From positions 6,652,820 to 6,716,819 of the forward strand of contig CM037843.1 of assembly GCA_021234535.1 (NCBI GenBank): DNA of 64,000 nt, in the 5' to 3' direction. The notes beneath the pieces are model-generated. The model was not told the DNA's origin. It was given only the letters and a program-made list of their open reading frames with translations, and made no database searches. Position numbers and translations under genes: made by a program. This document shows positions 14,840 through 27,200 of this stretch, piece after piece. The first letter of the stretch is position 1, and every line of letters starts with the position of its first letter. The DNA is from Stichopus chloronotus. Taxonomy: Eukaryota > Echinodermata > Holothuroidea > Aspidochirotida > Stichopodidae.

Positions 14840-15000
14840 ACCAGGTACATGGCCCTTTGATCAGATTTTTTTTACTGCAGGCAGGAAATGAGGACAATCG
14901 GTCAAGGATTTGGGGGGGGAGTAAACATTACATGCACGGCTGCACAATTTCTGTAGCAATCTGCCAGGGGCCATTTCTTGACATGTGGTTTGACATATTC
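14840..15000. repeat. interspersed repeat, copy 1 (related copy at 35780-35895)
   Basis: This copy shares an ordered set of blocks with 35780-35895: GTACATGGCCCTTTGATC, CAGGAAATGAGGACAA, GGTCA, CTGCACAATTTCTGTAG and GGGGCCATTTCTTG. The blocks differ by substitutions and small gaps, as expected for two old copies of one element. Confidence 0.6.
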
Positions 15001-17185
15001 AACTGGACCATATCAATCCGTGCCTTTTATCCTAGCTTTCCCGAGGGGTGAGGTTTTCTGTCCCTCCATTGCTCCATCTCTACCTCCTTCATCCAAAAGC
15101 CCTGCAAAGCATCGCCAAATCCAGAGAAATTAAGAAAGAGGAAAACCTCAATCGCTGAGATTACGTTAACAATCCGTCAAAATATTTGATCCAGGCAAGC
15201 CTCCAGATAATGTTAGCCCAACAGAACAAGCATGAATGAAGAAACGCGGGAAATCGAAAAATTTTGGCAAACCAAAGAAAAAAATAAAATGCATCTTTTA
15301 AAGAGAATGCAAAAGAAGATGGCATGATACTGTTGGTTCCTACTGAATCATTGATTTCTGACTGTCAGTGAAAAAATAAAACTTATCAAGATTTGCCCCG
15401 TTTAAAAAGTATATCAGGTATGTACAATTTTCCACATCTTTAGGCGCATGTCTGTTGTCTCTTTTTTTTCATTGTTTTTGTTTCTTTTTTTGTTTAAGCT
15501 CATCTTATACTTAGATTATTTCAAAGTCAAGCATTTTCAGATTTCTTTCCTTGAGGCAGTTATTTACTACCAAGTATTTTCTTTTTTTTTTTTTTGGTAC
15601 ATTCCCAATTTACAACATGACTTTGTGAACAAGAAGACCTAATCTGGCAATACTGTTCAGTTAAAACTGTGACCATAGAAGATTTATACAAGCAACTCTT
15701 CATTGGCAAAGTGTAATTAGCAGAGTGAACACACAGCAATAAGAAAAAACCCAAAGCATTCCACATGAGAATGTTAGCTCCCCCACCTCTACCAGTCCCC
15801 TCTCACAATCATGTAAGGTTTCATTCTGATGACGAGCAAATTGTTTCAACTGTGCAGTAACCATAAAAACGTAAAAGTTTGTTCAATTTCTAGAGGTATT
15901 TAGGACATACCAATAGATCTGAAACAGTTTCAAGTCAATACCCCACATGTCATGGCAGCAGCGACAAATGCCTTTATCACACAAACTAATGCTTCTGCAC
16001 ACAAACTACTTGTTGTCATTTCCTATCTAACACTTATCTATTCTAGGAAGATATTTTATTTAAAAGAACCTGCTACCCTTACTGTCTTTCTTGTACTGCT
16101 AACATCACCCTCCAGCTTCACTTCCTCAAATACAGACTATTCCCTGCTCAGCAGTTGATGTGTATCACATTCATTTTCTGGTCGCGGTTTCTGTCCTATT
16201 TCCTGAAAGATTCTGAAAAGTAACGACAGGTGGCAGACCAAGGACTGGTTTCCCAGCACAGAACATGGACGAAGAGCATAAAACAAAACAATGTGTTGCG
16301 ATCACACAAAGGGGATCTCACAAAACTGTCTCCTGTGACAAACTGTTTCATCAAAGAGTAGAACCAGCCTCACAGAATCAACTCAAATGATATCTCCCGG
16401 GGTGGGGGGACAGGGCTGACAAATCTAACTGCTGATTCTGGCCCGGTGAAGACAGCCCTACCAACCAACAGTTTAACTGCATTAACCCCAAGCATGAGTG
16501 CACAAAGTCAAACACCTTCTAAAACCAATAAGGAGAGCCTTTTAATGAATCACAGCCACTGTACTTGTTTTCTGTTCACAATAGCGAATTTGACTTGAAC
16601 ATGAATTCGGGGTTTCCAAATTCCACAGTAACACACTAGAGGCAAATAAGACAGCAAATGATAGGGCTGTTTGCTTATACCTCATCTATATAACACAATG
16701 GTGCTAAAGCCTGAGCACAACTTGCAGAGTGATCTCAGAACACAGAAAGCTTGAGGCCTGTATTCCTATCCACACAAATTCCCACAGGGCACTGTAATAT
16801 TTTGTTTGCAGATCGAACAAAGTTAATTTGCAGTACATTGTCACTTCATGAATTAACAAATTACTCCCCCTTACGATTTAGAAACGTAAACCGATATTGT
16901 CGCAAAGAAATCTTTTTACATGGCCACAGACAGCGGCCACTCACGATCTGTCATATTTCATGGATTCAACTTTTCACCTTCTCTTTTCACCTCTGAAAAC
17001 AAAACAAGAGGAGCAAGGGTGATGATTTTGCAACAAAGTGGAGCACTGAACAGTGTCGGGATCTGTCTCAGCTTCTCTGGCAAAGAAGTGACTGTGTACC
17101 ACTTGAACCAAAGACTCGAAACATAAAAAAAAAAGTGGGGGGGGAGAACCAAGAAATGGAAAACAACACAGGATAAGAACTGGAA
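15001..17185. other. probable 3' UTR and 3' flank of the NPAS1/3-trh gene
   Basis: On the minus strand this follows the stop codon of the NPAS-type gene. No further coding exon is evident, and the first AATAAA noticed is at 16055-16060. The extent of the UTR cannot be fixed from sequence alone. Confidence 0.4.
16055..16060 (-). promoter_or_regulatory. candidate polyadenylation signal AATAAA for the NPAS1/3-trh gene
   Basis: This is an AATAAA hexamer on the minus strand about 1.1 kb past the stop codon and the first canonical one I noticed in that direction. Others lie farther on, for example near 13716 and 10927, so the true 3' end could be several kb further. Confidence 0.25.
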
Positions 17186-18234
17186 CTAGCTTTTAAGTTC
17201 ATGCAGATCTGTTGATGATTTTGTGAGGATGGCGCTGTGGTTTTCCCCGTTCGAGAGTTGGCGTCTGCCGACGACAGGAGCAAAGGGATTGGCGGAGGAC
17301 GGCGTGACCCCGGTGTGCATGATTGGCATGGGGGTTGAAGTATAACTGGCCAGGTTAGAATATGAGAGGTCCATAGGAATATCGTGTGGGTTTTGGTATC
17401 CTTTGAGGAAGGAGGAGGAAGGGTGGTACCCTCTTGATGACAGACTGGCACCGTACTGCTGGAGGGACCCAAACTGTCCAAAAGGTGGGAAAGCCATGGG
17501 AGAGTACTGCCCCTGTGTACTGTTCAACATGAGCGGGTGGGTGGAACCGTAAAATGAGTCTCTGGAGGGGATTTGCACAGGGTCGGATGGCAGGCACGCC
17601 TTCTGATATAAGAAGACCTCCGATGAATTCAGAGGCACCTCTTTAGACAGAGGACAGTTCTTGCTGAAGTCATTGACGACGGGGAAAGGTCCCCTAGTCC
17701 TGGAAGAAAACTCGTTAACTGGAAGATCTATTGAAGACGTCTGCCTCTCCGTGAAGTCCTTTTCTGAATCACTCTGAAAGTTCCTCAGTGATAACGTTGG
17801 GGAAGAGGGTAGACTGTTCCCAAAACGTTCCCTAATATGCGGTGAGTGAGACCGCTTTTTGTTGAGGAATTTCTCAAGGTTAGGAACTTTCAGGACTTCC
17901 TCTGGATTGTGAATGTTATTGTTATTCTGATAATCAAATGTCTCAAGCTTTTTGGACAGTTTTAGGCCTGCCAACTTCCCTCTCTCCACTCTTTCATCAA
18001 CAAATGTTTCCCGTTTTGTGTCCTCTAGGTGAAATTTCTCGCCAAATGGCTGGACGATGCCATTGTTGTCTATCTTTTGTTCCTTTGATCGATCTTTCCT
18101 TGTTGGAGTCTTACGTTTCTTGGGCTTTTCATCTTCTATGTTTAAATGTTTCCTCTTGACTGTCTGCACGCTTTCCTCCAATGCATCCTTGGTGTTTGTA
18201 GTCGAAACCACCGATGGACTCAATTCCGGCATTT
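17186..18234 (-). CDS. trh/NPAS3: NPAS1/3-trh exon I: C-terminal regulatory region and stop
   Basis: This 1049-nt coding part of the last exon has acceptor TTTTCTTCAAAG and two bases completing a Glu codon. It encodes 348 residues and ends HELKS then TAG. Near the start is a basic cluster (KRK at about local residue 26, PKKRK at about 37, followed by RKDRSK) that looks like a nuclear localisation signal, comparable to the basic runs after PAS-B in NPAS3. The rest is disordered-looking, rich in Ser, Pro, Asn and Tyr, with a stretch of [12 protein letters not shown] and [11 protein letters not shown] that could be an activation region. No folded domain is visible. This part is much less conserved than the PAS exons, so its identity rests on frame continuity with exon H. 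Confidence 0.9.
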
Positions 18235-21200
18235 CTTTGAAGAAAACGACAATGGCAAAAGAACTGAACAATTGGAGATCGAAACATTGTTGTAGATTAT
18301 TCTCATATGTTAGAGTCATGCATTTTGTGTAATTATTTACGCACTCTCACTGCAATGAACAACCACATTAAATCGAATGACATCCAGACCTGAGGCAAGG
18401 GAAGGGGGCATCCCTTAAATTTCTTTTCCCTCCAGAATTTCAAAGACTTGAAAAATCAAATCTCAAACGTAAGTCCATGCATGCGTCAGGTTGAAAATTA
18501 CGTGCCAAACTGCATATAAAGGTGCCTAACTGTTTAAAAAAATTGTGGATAGAGGTGCAGCACTCCTGCCCCAAGTTGCCCCCGACATCAACAAGGACAA
18601 ATAAAAATCTCGGCATTGTGTCATGTGTGCCAGTGGGGCTGCCCCACTCTTTCTATTGTGCCCTCCCCTCCCTTCCAGGGTGAACTCACTACAGGCATGT
18701 TTACATCTCTACTCAGTTTCATGAAAGTAAGGACCATCATCAACTGCTTCCACAGCTGTTTCTCATCTATGTACTAGTAATGTAGAAAGGTCTTAATACT
18801 TACTACCTGACATCCACGCATTATTTGTTCATTTACTGTTGGAGATTTCTGTTACACAATCATGTATAGTTATGAAACTAGAGGCAATCAGTATGCTGTA
18901 TGCTGCTGAAGACTTATGTCGAATGGTATCTATTGATTCATTTTATGCAGACACCGACACAATTAATGGAATCAATGCCACTGTAGCCGCCACGGGGAAT
19001 TTGCAAACTAGTAAATCAGGACATTTAAATTTCACTGATGACATTTATAAATATATTAAAATTTATATAACAATAATATAACATTATGTAAAATTAAAAT
19101 ATTTATATTCATATAAAATACATATAATTCATAGAATAATAATGCTCAAATTTTCTGAAAGTATTTGAAATATATTTTCAGACACATGGACGGATAGTCT
19201 CATGTGAGGTTTGTTGTTAACACATTTAATGGAAGTTGTAAGTTTGAAAGAAATATCGAGGGTAATTCTCTGGTCAATCTATTGGTCAATCAGTCATCTT
19301 TATACCGATGTTCTTATCAGCCTTACACCATGTGACAAATTTCCTTGCATAAGTCATGCTTAAGTGATTTTGTTGGCTGCATCGTTACTGCTACCCGTCA
19401 ACACAATTGTTTCATTGTTAATCTGATCCATACTGTGGGGAACATTTTGCAAAGACTGTGTGAGAAATCATCTGAGCCAGCTGTAGTGATGGGACACGTT
19501 CCAGTGTATTTTCCCTTGCTGTATTGTGGTGAGGCACAACAGTGAGTTTTGAGAGAACCGGTAATGCATTTGGTGGTCCTTGTATTCAGTTTTTAATGCA
19601 GTTGAGATATTTACTTCAAAGCAAAAGAAAGAGAGAAAACTTACATAATAGATGGTGCCCTCAAAACAAGTTACTAAACATATTGGGCACTTCAAACACG
19701 TCTTCATTTTCCCTCACCCAATCCAGCATCATGTGGTAACCGTCTTTTGGAGGTTAAGTTTTTTATAACATTTGATTGACTGTAAAAGGAAGATTTAGAC
19801 TCTCACCATTCTTTTGTGGCAATTCTTTGCCTTCCAGGGGTGTGACACTTTTGGCCTTATCCGTGGAACTGGACGTTAAGTGTGGTAGCTGCTTGATGTC
19901 CATTTTAACGGATCCATGCTCCATTTCGCTGGGAACAGGAATAAAAAGAAAAACACATGAAATATGGTGACCACACATTCGTGAACACAACAGCCCTCGA
20001 GCAACAATTATCACGTGCACCATTTTAAGAAAGGTTTTAACAGAATCATCCTTGACAGTGAAAGGTTAAAATATCTCTTCAGTGCTTCCGTGTTTGATGT
20101 TAGACTTTACTTTTCTTTTCTATTGCAGCAAAACCAAGTCACACATCATTCCAAATTTGCAATTTCTTTGTATCTTTGAAGTCACCTTCTGTGACATTTT
20201 GTCACGTAAATTGTGAACATGTGACCAAGGTATTTCAAATCCCATGCCAATGTCTTGTTCAGAACTCAAGATGTTGCTGTTCGAAGAAACACTTTTCCCT
20301 TCTACGAATATTTCTGGTTCCTTCAAGGGTATGAAAGTGCCATGTAATTGTGGCAAGTTATTGCAAGAAAGTCTTTGTTGCTCTTTGATATTGGAGTGCT
20401 TATTTAACTTTTTAACTTGACACCAGTCAGAAAACATTAGGTTGTGTATACTGTTGATTAACCCAAATGTATGTGGAAATTAAGGTCAAGTCTTTTAAAC
20501 TATCACAATGTTTCTTTTATCAGGCAAGATTACAAAGAAATACAAACGATATTCAAGTAGTTGTTGCTGTGACAGCACAGACTTACCACGATGCAAAATA
20601 TCATTTTGACAGAGGTATGTCTTCAAAAATTTATAAGTTCCAAACAGAACATGCTACTATATGGCAAACGGAGATAAGGTTTCATCAATGAAGATATTCC
20701 TACTTTTCTTAACAAAATATAAATTGTCTTTGGTGACCAATCCCTTTAAGTTGTTACAGAGTCTTCTTTCACTGAATGCAAACATTATTCTTGCTTATCA
20801 AGAATGAAGCTGCCCTTAAACAAATAACCACTGTTGTTTGGAAACATCCTTCTTGCATGAAAAGGAAGAAGGGCAAGGACAGAGTTCCTCATTTAAAGCA
20901 AGGCTATGTCCTGATGTTTTGCCCTTGCAATCTCTTTTTCATCTAGGCTTGTTTGAGCCAATTGCCTGGTAAATGATGGAAGATCGTTCTAGACGGTTTT
21001 TGTTTTGGCAAAAACATTTAAACAAAGTTAAGTAAACCACAGCCATGTCACACTTTTCGCCTCTACAGTTGTCGAAAAGTGGTAAAAGGTGGAGACGTTT
21101 GCGTGTACCGACCTGATGACTTGCATGATGAAGATGAAGGCAGAGTCGTTGGTGTTTTTGGCAATCAGGAGGATGGCTGTAGCCTGCATCCAGACGTAGC

Positions 21201-24200
21201 CACCGGTCTTGCACATCCAACGGAAGTAACCGGTGATGGTCTGACCTTTTCTCAGCACTGGAGAAGGAAAAGGAAACACTCATATATCAGACTTACAGAC
21301 ACTGTTAAAAGGTACTCGTAGATCTCCAAGTCAGAGCAACAATCGTTTGTTACTTGGAAGGAACTTCACCATCCAAGTTAAGGGTTTATCTTTTAATACC
21401 GACATGACCAGAAAACTTAAAGAGAATCGACTCCCTTCTCTCTTTGCAATTTCACTTTTTCAAATCAACCTTGATTGTGAAAACAACTGAAGGCGCCATT
21501 CCATCTCTATGATCTCGTCTTCAACGACCCACCTCAAAGCTGATAATTTTACCGTTTTTGCTGTACCAATTCCTGAAAAGACGACATTTAAAATCACGAT
21601 TTAATACTTTAATAGTAACTTAATGATCTCCTTTGAATTACAAGAGTTGTGAGACCGACTTCATTGCATTCATATGTTTAATTACAAATACCAGTTTTGA
21701 CAAATTTATCACACTCTTTGATAAATTTCCATGAATTAATGAAAGAAAAGTATCTAATTTACTATTGCCTACCAAAGCATGCCAACAGCATTGATAAGAG
21801 ATAACGTGGGAAAACAGTTAAAAATCTCAATGCAAACTTCTTCAGTTTTCTCACTTTCATTTATTGTCACTCAGACTTCGAGGCTTTTTAATACTTTGAA
21901 ACAAGAATGGTGGTTAGGATCAGTCTGCTCAATAACACACTATGAGCAAACTTTTTACACTTGGACTAAGTTTAGACGAAGTACCTACTGGATAATCCAG
22001 CTCTTAACAATTAAGCAATACACAAAAAATGATGTAAGTAATGTCAAGGGGTTGCAATTTACAAAGAAGCAAAAAAAAAATCACAGTTGGCTTTATCGAT
22101 ATTTTTACACCCTTAAAGAGATTACCGAGTGACAAGCCCAAGCTAATTAGCCTAAACAGACACACCATATGGAAAGCTGAAGACCACCTTGTGCATTAAT
22201 GTATCTTTAATGATTCTGAACTTGCTGCGTTCGACTGGATGACCAAACGATCTCTCACTGAACGTCATTCTGCAGCTGTCAGTGGATACTTTGTTTTGAA
22301 CGATATTAAATGTCCATTTACATTTACACACTTCATAAAATATTACTAACTGTGAGAGATACGTGACTTGAACTCAGTATTTTATCCATGCACATGCGGT
22401 TGGACGGCCAGAAATATCAAAGTTCACACATTGTAGTCAAGTCATCATCAATACCAAACCGTGTTTGTTCATCATACTTTTGGAAAAATTAATGGAATGA
22501 CTGTAATATTATTACTTATGTCATTTGGAAGTGTGCAAAGACATGGGAGTTTAGAGCAAAGGTCAAAACCAGCAATGTTAATATAAATTTTTACAAAGTG
22601 AGCAATCCAGCCTTATGGTTGCAAGGTAGGGATCCTTCTCTTGCCAGTTCTTTGCAAAAGGTTTGCCAGCCAAAGCCATGACACCAAATTGCTTTGAACA
22701 AATTTATGTTACACCCAAAGTTTCATTTGGATACAGACAAGAAAATAGAAGGGAAGAGATCTCCACAGCTCCACAGAAATAATTGTGATTGTGATAATGC
22801 AACATTCCTAGGACAAGCTGAGGCTACCTAGTTAAGTCATGTATGAAAATACTGATTGTCTAAAGGGCATTGACAGGCTGACTATATATGCTTAAATCTA
22901 CCAAGGGTAATCTCAACATGGCTGAGAAACTAATTTTCCAAGGGTACTACAAGCAACTAATAAGATACTTTTACATTAACTACTTAAATTGTGCCATAAA
23001 GCAGTTTGTTTTCTGTCTGTTTTTCCCATCCTCACTCCCTACTTTTAGCGCTTTCTATGTTTTGGGATATCACTGAGAGGAAATTAATAACTTCTTAAAC
23101 ATATAAACAAATGATAATTTTGCTGAATTGCAAGAATAGTTACTATCACCATCCTTGGTAATTCAGACACATAAACAAACGCTTGACTGATGAAAAAAAA
23201 CCTGCAGAACAACTGACAATGAAAGCAAGAACATGAAAAATTGCTACATCTGATAGCAACAAATACTATCAATGATGGAAGAAACAGTAACAGTGACTGT
23301 CACAAATAATGCATACAACAAAATGTAGTTTCTGACAACAGAAACAGTAACAAATACTGTCACTGATAACAGAAACACTTAAAAAATTTTGTCAATGATA
23401 ACACAAGCAGTAATAAATACGTCACTGATAACATAAACAGCAAAAACAAAAGCTGTCACTGATAACAGAAACAGCAACAAATTTTGTCACTGATAACTAA
23501 ACAGCAACATATACTGTCACTGATAACTAAAACAGTAACATATACTGTCACTGATAACAGAAACAGTAAGAAATACCGTCACTGCTAACAGAAACAGCCA
23601 CAAATTTTGCCTGCAATAACTGAAACAGTAACACACATACTGTCACGGATGACTGAAACAGTAGCAAACAAAAGATCACAAAAGACAAAAGTAAACTTAC
23701 TGTCCAGATGTCTGTGCCTCATTGACTTAACATCTTGAGCATGTAAGAAACTGTAGAGGTTGCGACCTATGACCTCGTTGACAGAGTAATCTAGGAAATC
23801 AGCCATCCTACACAAATACGAGGAAAGAGAATGGTGAAAAAAATCCCTCAGAGAACAAGATCCAATCAGGTGTTTGAAGGCCACAAATACAATTGAGAAA
23901 ACTTAATCTGCACTTTGAGGTGCTTCTCTCCAAAAGATTAAATTAATTCACTTCATCCAGGGTGGAAGGTTGGCTTGGTCACTGGAGTGCCCATCTCGCA
24001 ATCCACAGATAAAATCCAGGTGGAACCACTTGATAATTTTCCACAGTTTGCTGGAAAAGTATGATTTTTTTCATTAATTACATTTCTTTGGTTGAAACAT
24101 GCAAAGTCACCACTTTGCAACAATGATTTCACATTTGAAAAGAAGCTTTGTAGTGTTTGAAACACTTTAGCGACCACAGCCCCTTTACAAAATGCCACTT

Positions 24201-27200
24201 GTATACGTTGTTGGCTTTAACTGAAAGAAACCTCCCCTGTACCTCAGCATACGCAATGTTCACAGCTTTATGTGGTAGTGCAGCTATGTAACACTAAACT
24301 GCTACATACATTAGAAGAATTGACTACTTTAGAATACTCAATAAATGACCCAAAAGAGCAACATTTTTGTGAAGGGGGGGCATTAACTAGATTCAAATTT
24401 TCTAGCGTTGATCTTAAAATTTTATCTGAGGATATTTGGAAAGGGTAGCAATCTCAGCGAATATTCATCATTATGTAATCAAATTACCAATCAGGGCCTG
24501 TCAATCAAGCAGTGCATGCTGATTTGCAACACGAAATAGCATGACTGACAAAAACAAAAATTTGCAGAAACCGTTTGCATCAATTTATGAAACTCGATGA
24601 GATTTTGGGGCACTGAGGCAGGACTATTTCATTTTCATTTTACTCTGGCCTCTCATGGATTCAAAATTTCACTACATGCAATGTAATGAGGAAATCAAGA
24701 AGGGGGGGGCTTTATTAACATAAATATGGTAACTAAGAGAACAACGCGATCTATTCCTATGCTTTGATTGATAGTCAGCAAACAGTTGTACACAAAATAT
24801 TTTTTAATCATCCATGTATCATGTGCACACAAGGTTTGTTTGCAAATGAAAACATCCTGTAAAGATATGTTTACTACGCGGGAAATCATCAGGTTTTCTT
24901 GTAGCCTCACATGGCACGCATGCACAAATATCACAATGTTAGCCCGTTCCATCAATTATGACATGAAAACTGTTATATTGTTATGTACAAATGACCGTCG
25001 GCACATGCTTGCTTTGGTTTTAAGTGATCTGAAGTCGTAAGTGTGGTGATTTTATGTTTCCAGGTGTATTTACTGGACCACTTTCTTCCTCTCTAAAAGA
25101 TGTACAAACACCTGTCATTGGAAGTAAACATTACTTGCATTATTTTAGTGTTGGCAAAGATCAAAGCTCTCTGTGATGTTATGAACAACAAGATAAAGTC
25201 CCACTCAACACTTGTGTCACACGTACATGTCTTGTAGCATTTTAGAAAAATTTTTCACTTCCAACATGGGTTTGCCCTCTCTAAACATGGACACTTGCAC
25301 AGAGCATTCCCTATGCAAAATGCCACAAAAACACATACACACGTCAATGCAGTTTTGGTACATGTGGTTCCTGATGACACATTTGCCACTAGTAGACACC
25401 GCAACAATTTTTTATGGCAATGATTCTGGTATCAGCTTACATGATGGGATAGAGTGTATACAGCTGCAACTTATAACTACCTTGTGGGTGAAGATTAGCA
25501 TTGTAGACCTGTGAGCTTACCAATCACAAAGAAAAATACAACCTGAGCATCAGAGACAGGAGACCAGAATGCCTATCTGCAGTTTGGGCTAGTTTAACCA
25601 CTTTTTTTTAGTGGTGATATACCCTACCTAAAACAGTTCTGGTCCTGTTTTATGATATATTGATATGAATTCTTCTAATGTTTCTCAAGGCAAATATGAT
25701 GTACAGTAAGCATTGCATACATATATGATGTAGACTATAATACTGAGAATTAACAGATACCATTGAATTTTTAATTGAGATGTTGCATTTTGGGTATTAA
25801 TTGACTATGGTCTGGGGTATTATTTAAGACTGCTGAATGCATACATAGCAATCTGGAAAAATTACGATTCTTTTGCTTAAAACATTTTAGTACCTGCATT
25901 AACTTTTCATTTAATATGCAGTGATAAGTTGATATATTAATTACATTAACAAAACTAATGTCATAATCTATTAATATAATAATCAAAGTAATAATAAATT
26001 TCTAGCACTCTGGACCGTATGGCTCTAAACAAATCTCTTGGTTCTAATGGCCTTATCTCATTATTTACAACTTTTTTTTATTCAATAGGGTCATTTGGCT
26101 GCAAATTTACTTCACTTTTTCTTTTGAATGATGCCATGGAATCATTCATGTTATTCCCAAGTCCAACAAAGATTCTTCATTTACGCAAAATTTGAGGCCA
26201 ATGACCCTTGTTAACACTGCTTATAAAATTGTGGCCACTGCCACGGCTACAGATTAAAACTTGTTCTGCCACAAATGATTGGCCATATTCAAACAAGGTT
26301 TTTAAAAAATAGGTTAATTGGCAAACGTATAAGGTTCACTTTAGATCTGACTGATTACTGTATGGATATGAATGCCTCTGGTTGCATCATTTTTTGCTTA
26401 TCTTCAACATTCTTTTGACACTGTAGAGTGGAACTGTTCACAACACCATCTAAAAGAAATCTAATTTTGTCGATAACTTTATAACATAGATTCATACTTT
26501 TCAGACTACTAGTACAGTATGTGTAATTCACAATGGTTATTTTTCTAATCATTTTAAGTTGCAGGGAGGCATAAGACGAGGGTGCTGTCTCAGTTCATAT
26601 TTATTCATTATTTACAGTTAAAATTTTAGCTCATAAGATTAATTCCAGTAACGTTACTAAAGGCTGGCACATTTTAAATATGGAAATACAATAGGCTAAT
26701 GATACTACTATTGATAAATTGATTAATAATGAAATTCTACTTCAGGAGGTACTTCATGTTCTGACAGACGTTGAAAATGCTTCTGGAATAAAAATACATT
26801 TTGACACACCTATTCTCTTCCCCCTTGGTCTGAGTCCTTAGCTGAAACCACACTTCATCAATAACCTCCCTAGCAAATGGTCAAAAGACCCAGTCACCCT
26901 CTTGGGAATTAATTTACAAATAACAGAGATGACCTTTTTCAGTTAAATCTTTCCCCCAAACTTTCTTGTCTGAAACCGGTTCTAAATTTGTGGACTCACT
27001 GAGATATTAACCCGATGGGCAGGGACATTTTATTGAAAGCTGTTTGCAATTTCACAACTTGTTTTAACTTCATGGGGGAGAACAAGCCTGACAAAGTGAA
27101 ATGCCGGACAAGCGTAGATCCTGTTCATTTAAGTGGATTACAGGTAATTCATCAAAAAACCTATATTCACAGCCTAAAGATCACATGGATTAAAAGGTGT

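Noticed and set aside
17068..17597. Minus-strand frames of 137 and 80 codons overlapping exon I
   Set aside because: They are alternative frames of the C-terminal exon; the exon I frame continues from exon H and ends in a proper stop.
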